Assembly: GCF_030063355.1 (NCBI RefSeq)
Contig: NZ_JASISZ010000077.1
Coordinates: forward strand, 1-35,546
DNA from: Streptomyces sp. PH10-H1
GTDB taxonomy: Bacteria; Actinomycetota; Actinomycetes; Streptomycetales; Streptomycetaceae
DNA: 35,546 nt
Reading direction: 5' to 3'
The position numbers and the translations under genes were made by a program. Positions 25,044 through 33,407 of the stretch are shown here, piece by piece. Below the pieces are notes generated by a model that was not told the origin of the DNA, did no database searches, and saw only the letters and a program-made list of their open reading frames with translations. Position 1 is the first letter of the stretch, and every line of letters starts with the position of its first letter.

Positions 25044-26451
25044 CCCCGGATGCGGTGCGAAGCCGCTGGCCGAGAACGTCCGCACCTTCGAGCTGGCGGC
25101 CGCTGCCGAGGCCGCGGGTTTTCGCGCCTGCCTGCGATGCCGTCCGTACCGGATCGCCGGCCCCATCGGGCCGCACTCACCCGAGCTCGTGTGCCGCGCG
25201 GTGCAGCTCATCATCGAGGGCGCACTGGACGAGGGCACGGAGGCCGCCCTCGGCGCGCGCCTCGCGGTCTCGTCGCGCCACCTGCGGCGCCTGTTCAACG
25301 ACCACCTCGGTGTGACCCCCGACCAGCTGGCACGGTCACGGCGTGCCCACTTCGCCCGCCGCCTCCTGGACGACTCCGAACTGACCGTCGCGGATGTGGC
25401 GTTCGCGTCCGGGTTCGGGAGTCTGCGCTCGTTCAATCGCGACATGCGCGAGGTGTTCCGGGCCTCGCCCGTCGAGCTGCGCAAGCGCCGGCGGCGGGCC
25501 GACCGGCTGGCCGCTGACGGTGGTTTGACGATGCGGCTCCCGTTCCAGCCGCCGTTCGACTGGGACAGCATCGTCGCGTTACTCGCTGAGCGTGCGGTAC
25601 CAGGTGTGGAGTCGGTCGAGGACCGGGTGTACCGCCGCACGATCAGCCTGGACGGCGGAGCGGGTGTGCTGGAGGTGCACCCCGGTGGCGCGGACCACCT
25701 GCTGCTCCGTGCCCACCTGCCGTACGGGGAGGGGCTGATTCACGTCGTGGAACGAGCGGGCCGGATGGTGGGGGTCGATGCCGACGCCGGTCCCGCCGTG
25801 GCGCACCTCGCCGGCGATCCGACGATCGGGACGCTCGTGACCGCCCGGCCGGGAATCCGTGTGCCGGGCGCCTGGGGCGCGCTCGAGGTGGCCATCCACG
25901 CCATCGTCGCCCAGGATGGCGACCTGGCCCAGGCCAGGGCGCGCATGGGGACGCTGGTGCAGAACTTCGGGCAGCCCGTCCCCGGCCTGGACCACGGGCT
26001 CACGCATCTCTTCCCTTCCGCCGACGTACTGGCGGCCGGGGACCTCGCAGCAACCGGCCTCCCCCCGACGACCGCTGATGCCGTCCGGGCGCTCGCGGCC
26101 GGCGTGGCCGCGGGCGATGTCGTCCTCGACAGCAGCATCGGGCTGGCCGACCTCGTGGACTCCCTGACCGCGATCCCCGGAATCGGGACGACCGCGGCAC
26201 ACCAGGTCGCGCTCAGACTCGGCCAGCGCGACGCGTTCCCCGCGTCGGATCCGTACGTCCGCTGGGCCCTCCGCGCCCTCGATGCCTCCGGTCCGGCGGA
26301 GGAGATCACCTCAAGATGGCAGCCATGGCGCGCCGTCGCGGCAACGCACCTGGTCGCCTACGCCGCATCCGCGCCATCACCGGGATCGCCGGCATCGTCG
26401 GGATCGCCGGCATCGGCATCTGCGGCCCACGTCTCGGCGAGCCGTCGATGA
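24973..26451 (+). CDS. alkA: Ada-type regulatory domain/AlkA DNA-3-methyladenine glycosylase, 5'-truncated
   Basis: Homology begins at about 25043: RPGCGAKPLAENVRTFELAA and CLRCRP are the C-terminal part of the Ada zinc domain. An AraC-type helix-turn-helix follows (LVCRAVQLIIEGALDEGTEA .. RHLRRLFNDHLGVTPDQLARS). The AlkA glycosylase domain follows, with the helix-hairpin-helix LTAIPGIGTTAAHQVALR and a downstream conserved Asp in FPASDPYVRWAL. The enzyme excises alkylated bases. The first ~40 residues of the Ada domain, including the methyl-acceptor cysteine of the CxxxC pair, are replaced by out-of-frame DUF488 sequence. The listed start is only the first codon of the open frame and may not be real. 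Codon 203 (25579-25581) is TTA. The C-terminus carries an SPGSPASS-like repetitive tail. Confidence 0.75.
   Translation: MCAVSTIHRKRPTACGYWWTGCGRPGCGAKPLAENVRTFELAAAAEAAGFRACLRCRPYRIAGPIGPHSPELVCRAVQLIIEGALDEGTEAALGARLAVSSRHLRRLFNDHLGVTPDQLARSRRAHFARRLLDDSELTVADVAFASGFGSLRSFNRDMREVFRASPVELRKRRRRADRLAADGGLTMRLPFQPPFDWDSIVALLAERAVPGVESVEDRVYRRTISLDGGAGVLEVHPGGADHLLLRAHLPYGEGLIHVVERAGRMVGVDADAGPAVAHLAGDPTIGTLVTARPGIRVPGAWGALEVAIHAIVAQDGDLAQARARMGTLVQNFGQPVPGLDHGLTHLFPSADVLAAGDLAATGLPPTTADAVRALAAGVAAGDVVLDSSIGLADLVDSLTAIPGIGTTAAHQVALRLGQRDAFPASDPYVRWALRALDASGPAEEITSRWQPWRAVAATHLVAYAASAPSPGSPASSGSPASASAAHVSASRR
26381..26415. repeat. 18-bp direct repeat at the AlkA 3' end
   Basis: CGGGATCGCCGGCATCG occurs twice with an 18-base period, encoding GSPAS units beyond the normal end of the glycosylase domain. 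A simple-sequence expansion in frame. Confidence 0.75.
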
Positions 26452-26547
26452 CCGGGACGCGCCCCCGGACAACAGCGGCGCCGGCAGGGGATTCACCGGC
26501 CGAAAACACCATGCGACGCGACACCGGCTGAGATAGCGTCGGCGCCC

Positions 26548-27072
26548 ATGACTCCTCCGCTGCCCCCTCCTCGTATCCGCCCTCCTTATGAAGGCGACGA
26601 GCGGACTCAACTGGTCGGCTGGCTGGACATGCAGCGCGCGATCATCCACTGGAAGTGTCAAGGGCTGTCCGACCCGGATGCGCACCGGTCCGTCCTTCCG
26701 GCCTCGCCCCTGATGACGATGGCAGGTGTCGTCTCCCACATGCGGTGGGTCGAGTACCTGTGGTTCGAGGTCATCCTGCTGGGCCGGCCGGCCAAGGGAC
26801 CGCATTTCGACGGCGGGCCCGAGGACGCCGACATGATGGTGGAAGGCATCCCTCTGCCACAGCTCCTCGAGGAGTACGAGCGGCAATGTGCGGTGTCGAA
26901 CGAGATCGTGGCGGCCCATGCGCTGGATGAGGTGGGCCAGCACCCGGACTTCGGTGCTGCCGCCGCGAACCTGCGGTGGATCATGCTCCACATGATCGAG
27001 GAGACCGCCCGGCACGCCGGTCACGTCGATGCCATCCGGGAGCTCCTCGACGGCGAAAAGGGCTACTACTGA
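26548..27072 (+). CDS. DinB family protein (DUF664 type)
   Basis: This is an intact 174-residue four-helix DinB/YfiT-fold protein. GVVSHMRWVEYLWFEV carries the first metal-ligand-type His (residue 64). The C-terminal helix MLHMIEETARHAGHVDAIREL carries the other conserved His residues. Such proteins are putative metal-dependent enzymes, some acting in bacillithiol/mycothiol chemistry; no specific role can be given. No clear ribosome-binding site precedes the ATG. It is a paralogue of the fragment at 24650-24842. Confidence 0.85.
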   Translation: MTPPLPPPRIRPPYEGDERTQLVGWLDMQRAIIHWKCQGLSDPDAHRSVLPASPLMTMAGVVSHMRWVEYLWFEVILLGRPAKGPHFDGGPEDADMMVEGIPLPQLLEEYERQCAVSNEIVAAHALDEVGQHPDFGAAAANLRWIMLHMIEETARHAGHVDAIRELLDGEKGYY

Positions 27073-27086
27073 CGGAGCGGGTCCTG

Positions 27087-27100
27087 GGCGGGATCCCGCC
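27087..27100. terminator. Palindrome between convergent genes
   Basis: GGCGGGATCCCGCC is a perfect 14-base palindrome, 15 bases after the DinB stop and upstream of the end of the convergent MmpS-like gene. It may help termination, but a hairpin would have almost no loop. Confidence 0.3.
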
Positions 27101-27213
27101 GGTCCGACTCGGTCGAGTTCTTCGGAACCCGGGGCCTGGTACAGGTGCGGCGAGGGATGAACGCAGCGCGGCCCCGAACTCCACACGGGAGACGGGACCG
27201 CGCGCAGCGCTGA

Positions 27214-27795
27214 TCAGCCGGTGTTCGCGTCGACCCAGCCGCCGCTGACCGGGTTCTGCACGATCTCGCACATCGCGATGTTGTAGCCACCCGACGCCTC
27301 CGCCGACGACACCACCTTGCCGTTGATCTCCAGCATGCACTTCACGTGCCCGCCACCGTTCAGCTGGGCGCTGATCGCGTAGTAGGCCGCCTTGCCGAGT
27401 GTCTTCGTCACCTTCAGCGGCACCTGCCCGCTCAGGCTCGTTCCCGCCGGCCCGTACATGATGTCGGCGGAGCTCCCGGTCACCGCGTAGGTCAGCTTGT
27501 CCTCCGGCGGCGGGGCCTCCGTCGTGGCGGCCGGCTCCTGTGTAAGGGCCGGCGCCGTCGTGTCCTCGACGGCCGGAACGGCCGCCGGCGCTGCGGCGGC
27601 CGTTGCCGTGGATGCGGTCTGCGGCTTCGTGCCTCCCGATTTCGCGGCTTTGCCTCCGCCCGCCACGGCCCCGATCACCCCCAGCACGACAAAGAACGCG
27701 ACGACGAAGAACAGCACCGGCATCCAGCGCCCATTCTTCGGTGCGGGCATGGGCGGACCCCATTGCTGTGGGCCGGGATTCTGCGGATAGGACAT
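27214..27795 (-). CDS. MmpS-like single-pass membrane protein
   Basis: The product has 193 residues: a Pro-rich cytoplasmic start (MSYPQNPGPQQWGPP), one membrane helix (WMPVLFFVVAFFVVLGVIGA, residues ~24-44), an Ala/Thr/Pro-rich linker, and an exported beta domain. That domain is LTYAVTGSSADIMYGPAGTS .. KVTKTLGKAAYYAISAQL .. CMLEINGKVVSSAEASGGYN. It matches actinobacterial MmpS-type accessory domains, with two cysteines that could form a disulfide. The ATG follows GGGGGCG. No MmpL partner is nearby, so its role is open. Confidence 0.75.
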   Translation of the reverse strand: MSYPQNPGPQQWGPPMPAPKNGRWMPVLFFVVAFFVVLGVIGAVAGGGKAAKSGGTKPQTASTATAAAAPAAVPAVEDTTAPALTQEPAATTEAPPPEDKLTYAVTGSSADIMYGPAGTSLSGQVPLKVTKTLGKAAYYAISAQLNGGGHVKCMLEINGKVVSSAEASGGYNIAMCEIVQNPVSGGWVDANTG

Positions 27796-28042
27796 GGCGC
27801 CCCCAAGGCTCGTCCTACAGAGACCGGGAGTATCACAGGCAACACGTCACCATCAGTTCATAGTTGCCACTTCGTGACAAACCGGAACGAGGCGATCAAG
27901 AACGGCGACGCGCCCGCCGCCTGACGGCCACGTGACGACCACACGGGGCACAGCGCACGTCGCGCACTGGCGGGGCACCGCGCGATGAGCGCTCTGAGCA
28001 GCTACTTTGCGTATCGGCCTGACCGCTGCCACCTGGAGAACC

Positions 28043-29350
28043 ATGACGAGCCATCACCACCACTCGGCCCAGGTGCGCGCGGGCCGGGTACTGCGCAACC
28101 CGAAGATCTGGGTATTCCCCACCGGCATCGTCGGGCTGGTGGCGCTGCTGCTGTCCCTGCTCTACATGGGCGGCATTCTCAACCCGCGGGCGGACTTGCA
28201 CCATCTGCCCATCGGACTGGTCAACTCCGATCGCGGTGCCGCCGTCGCAGGCCGGCAGGAGAACCTCGGTACGCGGATCACCACCGCCATCGCCACCGCC
28301 CCGGGTACCGGCGACCAGGTCTCCTGGCGGCAACTCGACCGTGCGGCGGCTCAGCAGGGCATGGCGTCCGGCAAGCTGGACGGCGTCCTGGAAGTTCCCG
28401 ACGGCTTCACCGCCGCCGTAGCCGCGCTCGGCGCCACCGGCGCGCAGGCTCCCGCGCGACCGACGATGACCGTGCTGACCAACCCCGGGGCGGGCAGCCT
28501 GGCCTCGTCGCTGGCCAGCACGATCGCCCAGCAGGCCGCCCATCAGGCCTCGCTCAAGCTCGGCACCTCCCTGACCGCCTCTCCCCAGGCCCGGGCCGCG
28601 GCCCAGGGCAACGGTTCAACCGCTGCGGCACGGCTGCTGCTCGCCGACCCCGCCACCGTGGCCGTCCAGGTCGGCCACCCGATCGGGTCCCACAGCGGCC
28701 TGGGACTGACCGCGTTCTACTACACCCTGCTGCTGGTGCTCTCCGGGTTCCTGGGAGCCAACATCATCAGCAACGCGGTCGACGTCGCCCTGGGCTACGC
28801 GGACAGCGAGCTGGGGCCCTGGCACACCCGACGCCCCGTGGTGACGATCAACCGCACCCAGACTCTGTTCATCAAATGGGTCATGTCCATCGTGATCGCT
28901 GTACTCACCTCCAGCCTGATCATGCTGGCCACCGTCGCGATCCTGGGCATGGACGCTTCCCACCTCCCCCTGCTGTGGGTCTTCTCGTTCTGCGCCAGCG
29001 TCGCGGTGGGCCTGGGCGTGCAGGCCATCAACGCCGCGTTCGGCGGCATCGGACAGCTCGTCAGCATGTTCATCTTCGTGGTCCTCGCACTGCCCTCCTC
29101 CGGGGCCACGATCCCCCTGCAGGCCCTGCCGTCCTTCTACCGCCTGCTGTCCCAGTTCGAGCCCATGCGCCAGCTCAGCGACGGCGTGCGCGCGATCCTG
29201 TACTTCGGCGCCCGGGCCGACGCCGGACTCACCCGCGCCTGGATCATGATCGCCATCGGTATGGTCGCGGGCCTGGTCTTCGGCCTCGCCATGACCTCCT
29301 ACTACGACCGCAAGGGCCTGCACCGCATGGTCCCCGAAGCCACCACCTGA
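28043..29350 (+). CDS. YhgE/Pip-like ABC-2-type membrane protein
   Basis: The product has 435 residues. An N-terminal helix (IWVFPTGIVGLVALLLSLLY) is followed by a large outside domain beginning LPIGLVNSDRGAAV and containing SGKLDGVLEVPDGFTAAV, then five to six membrane segments (GLTAFYYTLLLVLSGFLGAN through IAIGMVAGLVFGLAMTSY). This is the layout of YhgE/Pip-domain proteins and ABC-2 permease relatives, linked to export or secretion systems. No ATPase gene is adjacent. The ATG at 28043 has GGAGA 4-5 bases upstream. The function is inferred from topology only. Confidence 0.75.
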   Translation: MTSHHHHSAQVRAGRVLRNPKIWVFPTGIVGLVALLLSLLYMGGILNPRADLHHLPIGLVNSDRGAAVAGRQENLGTRITTAIATAPGTGDQVSWRQLDRAAAQQGMASGKLDGVLEVPDGFTAAVAALGATGAQAPARPTMTVLTNPGAGSLASSLASTIAQQAAHQASLKLGTSLTASPQARAAAQGNGSTAAARLLLADPATVAVQVGHPIGSHSGLGLTAFYYTLLLVLSGFLGANIISNAVDVALGYADSELGPWHTRRPVVTINRTQTLFIKWVMSIVIAVLTSSLIMLATVAILGMDASHLPLLWVFSFCASVAVGLGVQAINAAFGGIGQLVSMFIFVVLALPSSGATIPLQALPSFYRLLSQFEPMRQLSDGVRAILYFGARADAGLTRAWIMIAIGMVAGLVFGLAMTSYYDRKGLHRMVPEATT

Positions 29351-29547
29351 TCACCCGGGCCGCCATGGACGACCATGGGAGGCGTTTGGACGTTTGTGCG
29401 CGGCGTTGTCCATGTCTCCTGACGGCAGTCCACACGCCGCCTGCCCTTCACCAAACCCTTGCTTTCAGGGGGTGGACTCGGCGATGGCGTCGCAGCACGC
29501 TTGCGCTCGATGTGCCGTAGGGGCACGCAGCTGACAAGGGCGGACGC

Positions 29548-31587
29548 ATGACACCGATCAGTCGTAGAGGCTTCGTAGCGCTCGGCGCGGGCGTGGCGGC
29601 GGGCGCCGTGCTTCCCCAGGAAGCCGGCGGTGCGACCATCGCGACCACGGCGAGCGCGACCACCACGACCGGCACGGTCAAGGACGTCAAGCACGTGGTG
29701 ATCCTGATGCAGGAGAACCGCAGCTTCGACCACTACTTCGGCAGGCTCAAGGGCGTACGCGGCTTCGGCGACCGCAGCGGTATCACCCTCGCCGGCGGGC
29801 AGCCGGTCTTCAACCAGCCGAACGGACTCGGCCGCCAGCACCCGTGGAAGCTCAGTTCCACCCCCGCCGCCGGCGGAGTGGACGGCGAGACGCTCGCCCA
29901 GTGCAACGGCGACCTGCCTCACAGCTGGTCCTCGCAGCACTCGGCCTGGAACAAGGGCCGGCTCGACAACTGGGTGTCGGGCGTCGGCAACGTCCGCACA
30001 CTCGGCTATCTGGACCGCACGGACATCCCGTTCCACTACGCGCTCGCCGACAACTACACGATCTGCGACGCCTACTTCAGCGCCACCCTGAGCGCCACCG
30101 GCCCCAACCGCACGTACCTCTGGAGCGGCAAGGTCGACTCCTCCAGCAGCGACGGCGGCGACGAGTCGGGGCTGACCTGGGAGGCGTACGCGGAGGCGCT
30201 GCAGCGCGCCGGGGTGAGCTGGAAGGTCTACCAGAACGCCGGCGACAACTACGGCGACAACGGCCTCGCGTACTTCAAGAAGTTCACCGACGCCAAGGCC
30301 GGCGACCCGCTGCACGACCGCGGCATGGGGTCCGTCCCGGCCGTCACCGGCTCCACGCCCGACGACATCGCCGCCGCGATCAAGGCGGACGCCCTGGCCG
30401 GCACCCTCCCCCAGGTCTCCTGGGTGGTCGCCAACCAGGCCTTCTCGGAGCACCCGTACGCCCCGCCCGGCGACGGCGCCCACTTCGTCGACCTCGTGTA
30501 CCGGGCGCTCGCCGCCGACCCGGACACCTTCAACTCGACCGTCCTGTTCCTCAACTACGACGAGAACGACGGTTTCTTCGACCATGTCCCGCCGCCGGCG
30601 CCGCCCGCCGGCACCGCGGGCGAGTTCCTGAACGGCACCCCGTACGGCCTCGGCTTCCGAGTGCCGATGCTGGTCATGTCGCCCTGGACGCGCGGCGGCT
30701 GGGTCTCCTCCGAGGTCTTCGACCACACCTCCGTGCTGCGCTTCCTGGAGACCTGGACGACCGCCATCGGCAAGCCCGCGAGCTGCCCCAACATCAGCGC
30801 CTGGCGCCGCAAGGTGACCGGCGACCTGACCGGCGTCTTCGACTTCGCCAACCCGGTGTACGGAATGGCATCAGGACTGCCTGCCACCAAGGTCATCGGC
30901 ATCAGCACCTGCGGTCCGCTGCCGAACCCGGCACCGCAGACCAACGCCCTGCCCGCCCAGGAGACCGGCACCCGCCCGGCGCGCGCCCTGCCGTACCAGC
31001 CGAACGGCAATCTCGACCGGCTGGAGTTCGGCACCAGCGGGAAGATCCTGGCCTGGTTCGGGATGGCCAACCAGGGCTCCCCGGCAAGGAGCGCCGCGCA
31101 CTTCTCCATCCACCCCAACGCGTACCGCTCCACCGAACCCTGGCAGTACACGGTGGATCCGGGTGGTATGGCAGCGGACTTCTTCAACATCGGGACCGGG
31201 TACGGCGCCGGCAAGTACGACATCACCATGGTGGGCCCGAACCGCTTCCAGCGGCGCTTCACCGGTGACGCCACCAAGGCCGGCAAGAGCATCGAGGTCG
31301 CGGCCCGGTACGCCGCCGCCCCTGACACCGGCAAGCAGGCGATCTGGTTCAAGCTGGCCAATACCTCGTCGGCGACGGTGACCTTCACGGTCAAGGCCAC
31401 CAACTACCGTGCGGACGGACCCTGGACGTACTCCGTGCCCGCGGGCGGTTCGACGGAGGACTACTTCAACGCGGTGGCCGGCCAGAACGGCTGGTACGAC
31501 TTCACCATCACCGCCGACAGCGACACCACCTGGTCCCGCCGCTACACCGGCCACATCGAGACCGGTATTTCCAGCATCAGCGGCTAG
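29548..31587 (+). CDS. Tat-exported phospholipase C (phosphocholine-specific type)
   Basis: This is an extracellular phosphoesterase that hydrolyses phospholipids such as phosphatidylcholine. It has 679 residues, the family's usual size. The twin-arginine signal is ISRRGFVALGAGVAAGA. The catalytic core starts with KHVVILMQENRSFDHYFGRL (Glu56, Asn57, Asp61, His62). It continues with ADNYTICDAYFSATLSATGPN and NYDENDGFFDHVPPP. Two C-terminal DUF756-type beta domains follow (~460-560 and ~580-670). The ATG has AAGGGCGG upstream. It is not linked to neighbours by spacing. PhoP control is common for such genes, but I found no convincing PHO box. Confidence 0.92.
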   Translation: MTPISRRGFVALGAGVAAGAVLPQEAGGATIATTASATTTTGTVKDVKHVVILMQENRSFDHYFGRLKGVRGFGDRSGITLAGGQPVFNQPNGLGRQHPWKLSSTPAAGGVDGETLAQCNGDLPHSWSSQHSAWNKGRLDNWVSGVGNVRTLGYLDRTDIPFHYALADNYTICDAYFSATLSATGPNRTYLWSGKVDSSSSDGGDESGLTWEAYAEALQRAGVSWKVYQNAGDNYGDNGLAYFKKFTDAKAGDPLHDRGMGSVPAVTGSTPDDIAAAIKADALAGTLPQVSWVVANQAFSEHPYAPPGDGAHFVDLVYRALAADPDTFNSTVLFLNYDENDGFFDHVPPPAPPAGTAGEFLNGTPYGLGFRVPMLVMSPWTRGGWVSSEVFDHTSVLRFLETWTTAIGKPASCPNISAWRRKVTGDLTGVFDFANPVYGMASGLPATKVIGISTCGPLPNPAPQTNALPAQETGTRPARALPYQPNGNLDRLEFGTSGKILAWFGMANQGSPARSAAHFSIHPNAYRSTEPWQYTVDPGGMAADFFNIGTGYGAGKYDITMVGPNRFQRRFTGDATKAGKSIEVAARYAAAPDTGKQAIWFKLANTSSATVTFTVKATNYRADGPWTYSVPAGGSTEDYFNAVAGQNGWYDFTITADSDTTWSRRYTGHIETGISSISG

Positions 31588-31638
31588 ACAGCACCGCCGG
31601 GCGCCGCCGGGAGTACGGCGGGCTCGACGACCCACCAC

Positions 31639-31679
31639 CACACCGCATCCGCGGGGGCACCACCTGCGGATGCGGTGTG
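31639..31679. terminator. Bidirectional terminator hairpin after phospholipase C
   Basis: A perfect 14-bp stem, CACACCGCATCCGC (31639-31652) with GCGGATGCGGTGTG (31666-31679) and a 13-base loop, lies between the stop codons of the convergent phospholipase and fluoride-channel genes. Confidence 0.8.
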
Positions 31680-31721
31680 CGGTCCGCGGTCGCGACCGTC
31701 GGAACACCCGAGCTCGATCCG

Positions 31722-32096
31722 TCACGCCCACAGCGCCTGGGCCAGGGCCGCTCCGGTGAAGGCCGCGCCCAGTCCGGCGACCACGCTCGCCACCACATTC
31801 GCCGCCGCGAAGAAGCCCGCGCCATCCTCGGCCAGGCGCAGCGTCTCGTAGGAGAACGTGGAGTACGTCGTCAGCGCGCCGCACAGGCCGGTGCCGACCA
31901 GCAACTGCACCTGCGACGAGGCGGCGCCCGCGGTGACGGCGCCGGTGAGCAGGCCCAGGATCAGGCAGCCGACGACGTTGACGGCGAACGTCCCCCAGGG
32001 GAAAACGGTGTCGTGGCGGGTCTGGACCGTGCGGTCGGTGAGGTAGCGCAACGGGGCTCCGGTCATCGCCCCGATGATCACCAGCAGCCAGCTCAC
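31722..32096 (-). CDS. crcB: Fluoride exporter CrcB/FluC (second copy)
   Basis: A small four-helix fluoride channel subunit with 124 residues. Conserved features are GAMTGAPLRYLTDR, FAVNVVGCLILG (with the pore Asn), and the break motif GTGLCGALTTYSTFSYET with paired Phe/Thr residues. Its start overlaps the DUF190 stop by 4 bases (ATGA), so it is translationally coupled and last in a three-gene operon. Such paired crcB genes usually form heterodimeric channels. Confidence 0.92.
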   Translation of the reverse strand: MSWLLVIIGAMTGAPLRYLTDRTVQTRHDTVFPWGTFAVNVVGCLILGLLTGAVTAGAASSQVQLLVGTGLCGALTTYSTFSYETLRLAEDGAGFFAAANVVASVVAGLGAAFTGAALAQALWA

Positions 32097-32467
32097 CGGG
32101 CTCCTTCGTCGTGTCCCGTGACGGTGTCGCCCCCGGCCGCCGGTTGGGGGCGGATGACTTCGACCTCGTCGAGGACGACCAGGCCCTCGCCCACCAGCGC
32201 GTCGAGTTGGGGCAGGAAGGCGCGGATCCTGTCCGCGCTGTCGATGATCACGATGACGACCGGCAGGTCTTCGCTGAGCGACAGCAGCCGGGTGGTGTGG
32301 ATGAGCGAGGTGGCGCCGAAGCCTTCGACGCCACGAAAGGCCGAGGCACCGGCCAGCCCGGCGTTGTGCGCCCGGTGGATGATCTCGGTGGCGAGCGGCT
32401 TGTGGTGCCAGGTGTCGTTCTCACCAATGAAGATCATGACGCGCAGGGCGGTACCGGTCAGCCCCAT
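32093..32467 (-). CDS. DUF190 PII-like protein
   Basis: The product has 124 residues with the DUF190 pattern ALRVMIFIGENDTWHHKPLA, HRAHNAGLAGASAFRGVEGF, SEDLPVVIVIIDSADRIRAF and EVEVIRP, a PII-like trimeric fold. The ATG at 32467 is chosen because GGAGG lies 5 bases upstream. It sits between two crcB genes and overlaps both, so it is probably a regulator or partner of the fluoride exporter. That role is inferred from context. Confidence 0.88.
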   Translation of the reverse strand: MGLTGTALRVMIFIGENDTWHHKPLATEIIHRAHNAGLAGASAFRGVEGFGATSLIHTTRLLSLSEDLPVVIVIIDSADRIRAFLPQLDALVGEGLVVLDEVEVIRPQPAAGGDTVTGHDEGAR

Positions 32468-32958
32468 TGCTGCCTCCATGCGATTGCACGCCGGGTCATG
32501 ACCGCCGCGATCCATACGGACGCCAGCGCAGCCAGGAGAGTGGCCGCCAGATAGACGAGGCCGGTTGGTGCCTGGCCGCCTTTCACCAGCCGCTGGATGT
32601 CGACCGCGTACGTGGAGAAGGTGGTGAACCCACCGAGCACGCCGGTACCGAAGAAGGGCCGCACCAGCCGGTGCGCCGACCACACATCAGTGATCACGAC
32701 CATGAACACGCCGATGACAGCGCACCCGATCCCGTTGACCAGCAGCGTGGTCCACGGGAAGGCGTCCGGTGCCGTCGGCCACAGCAGCGAGGCGCCGTAG
32801 CGGGCGGAGCCTCCCACACCGCCGCCGAGCGCCACCGCCGCGAGGACCGGCCACTGCCGGTGACGCAGCGCGTTGCGCTGCGCGGGCATCGCGGGCATGG
32901 GGAGGTCGACGTCGTGGTCGGTGGGTTCGTTCAGCACGTGGGGTCGGGCCTCTCCCAT
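32458..32958 (-). CDS. crcB: Fluoride exporter CrcB/FluC (first copy)
   Basis: The product has 166 residues. A ~30-residue hydrophilic N-terminal extension precedes four helices with GGGVGGSARYGASLLW, LLVNGIGCAVIG and the channel motif GTGVLGGFTTFSTYAVD. It is the first gene of the crcB-DUF190-crcB operon; its stop overlaps the DUF190 start by 10 bases. The N-terminal extension is longer than in the second copy, so a later start is possible. Confidence 0.9.
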   Translation of the reverse strand: MGEARPHVLNEPTDHDVDLPMPAMPAQRNALRHRQWPVLAAVALGGGVGGSARYGASLLWPTAPDAFPWTTLLVNGIGCAVIGVFMVVITDVWSAHRLVRPFFGTGVLGGFTTFSTYAVDIQRLVKGGQAPTGLVYLAATLLAALASVWIAAVMTRRAIAWRQQWG

Positions 32959-33007
32959 GCGTGTCTCCTACTCGCAGGCCACCCGGCAGCGGGTGCACTG
33001 GATCGCA

Positions 33008-33045
33008 AGTAGGGACCGTTGGCGGCACAATCGCCGCGGTTGGGT
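33008..33045 (-). promoter_or_regulatory. Possible fluoride-riboswitch-like leader (weak)
   Basis: In the crcB leader about 50-90 bases upstream of the start, the minus strand reads GCGGC-GATTGT-GCCGC (perfect stem, 33022-33037), then CCAACGG and CCCTACTTG. This recalls the GGCGAU...GCC, AA and CUACUG elements of the fluoride riboswitch. The middle GAUG-containing stem is absent or shortened, so this may be a decayed or coincidental match. Confidence 0.25.
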
Positions 33046-33407
33046 ACGGCGGGCCCCACCGCCGCGCGGCAGGGATCGCCGCAGGGGTCCAGCGTAACGG
33101 AGCCGCCCCGGGCTCGCGCGGCGGGCCGGTTGTCGTGATCCCCGCGACACGCGACACTGGCCCCACGGCGACGGGGCTCGCCGCAACCGCACCAACAGGG
33201 TGCTGACGGCCTCTGCGTGATCCAGACATCTGGCAGCATGGAGGTAGGAAAGATGCCCCGCAACACCATCGCAGTGGAATCGGCCACCAGGTCCGGCAGC
33301 GGACGGCCGACCGAGGCGCGCCATGCTTCCCCGCGGCTTGCCGGGAACCTGGCGTGAACCGCGAGCCTGACCTGAACAGGTCGGCCCGGTCGGGTAGCGT
33401 CGGCGGT
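33046..33407. other. Divergent intergenic region, no gene seen
   Basis: The stretch between the crcB leader and the CysRS-like gene shows no supported coding frame, and no clear promoter could be read on either strand. The CysRS-like frame stays open upstream to a GTG at 33354. Confidence 0.4.

Noticed and set aside
24681..25517. 278-codon plus-strand frame spanning the DinB and DUF488 relics as one protein
   Set aside because: The two relics share a frame by chance of the joint; after 25043 the translation is an out-of-phase reading of AlkA, so it is not a single gene.
29351..29547. PHO box upstream of phospholipase C
   Set aside because: No tandem GTTCACC-like 11-base repeats; only isolated weak resemblance.
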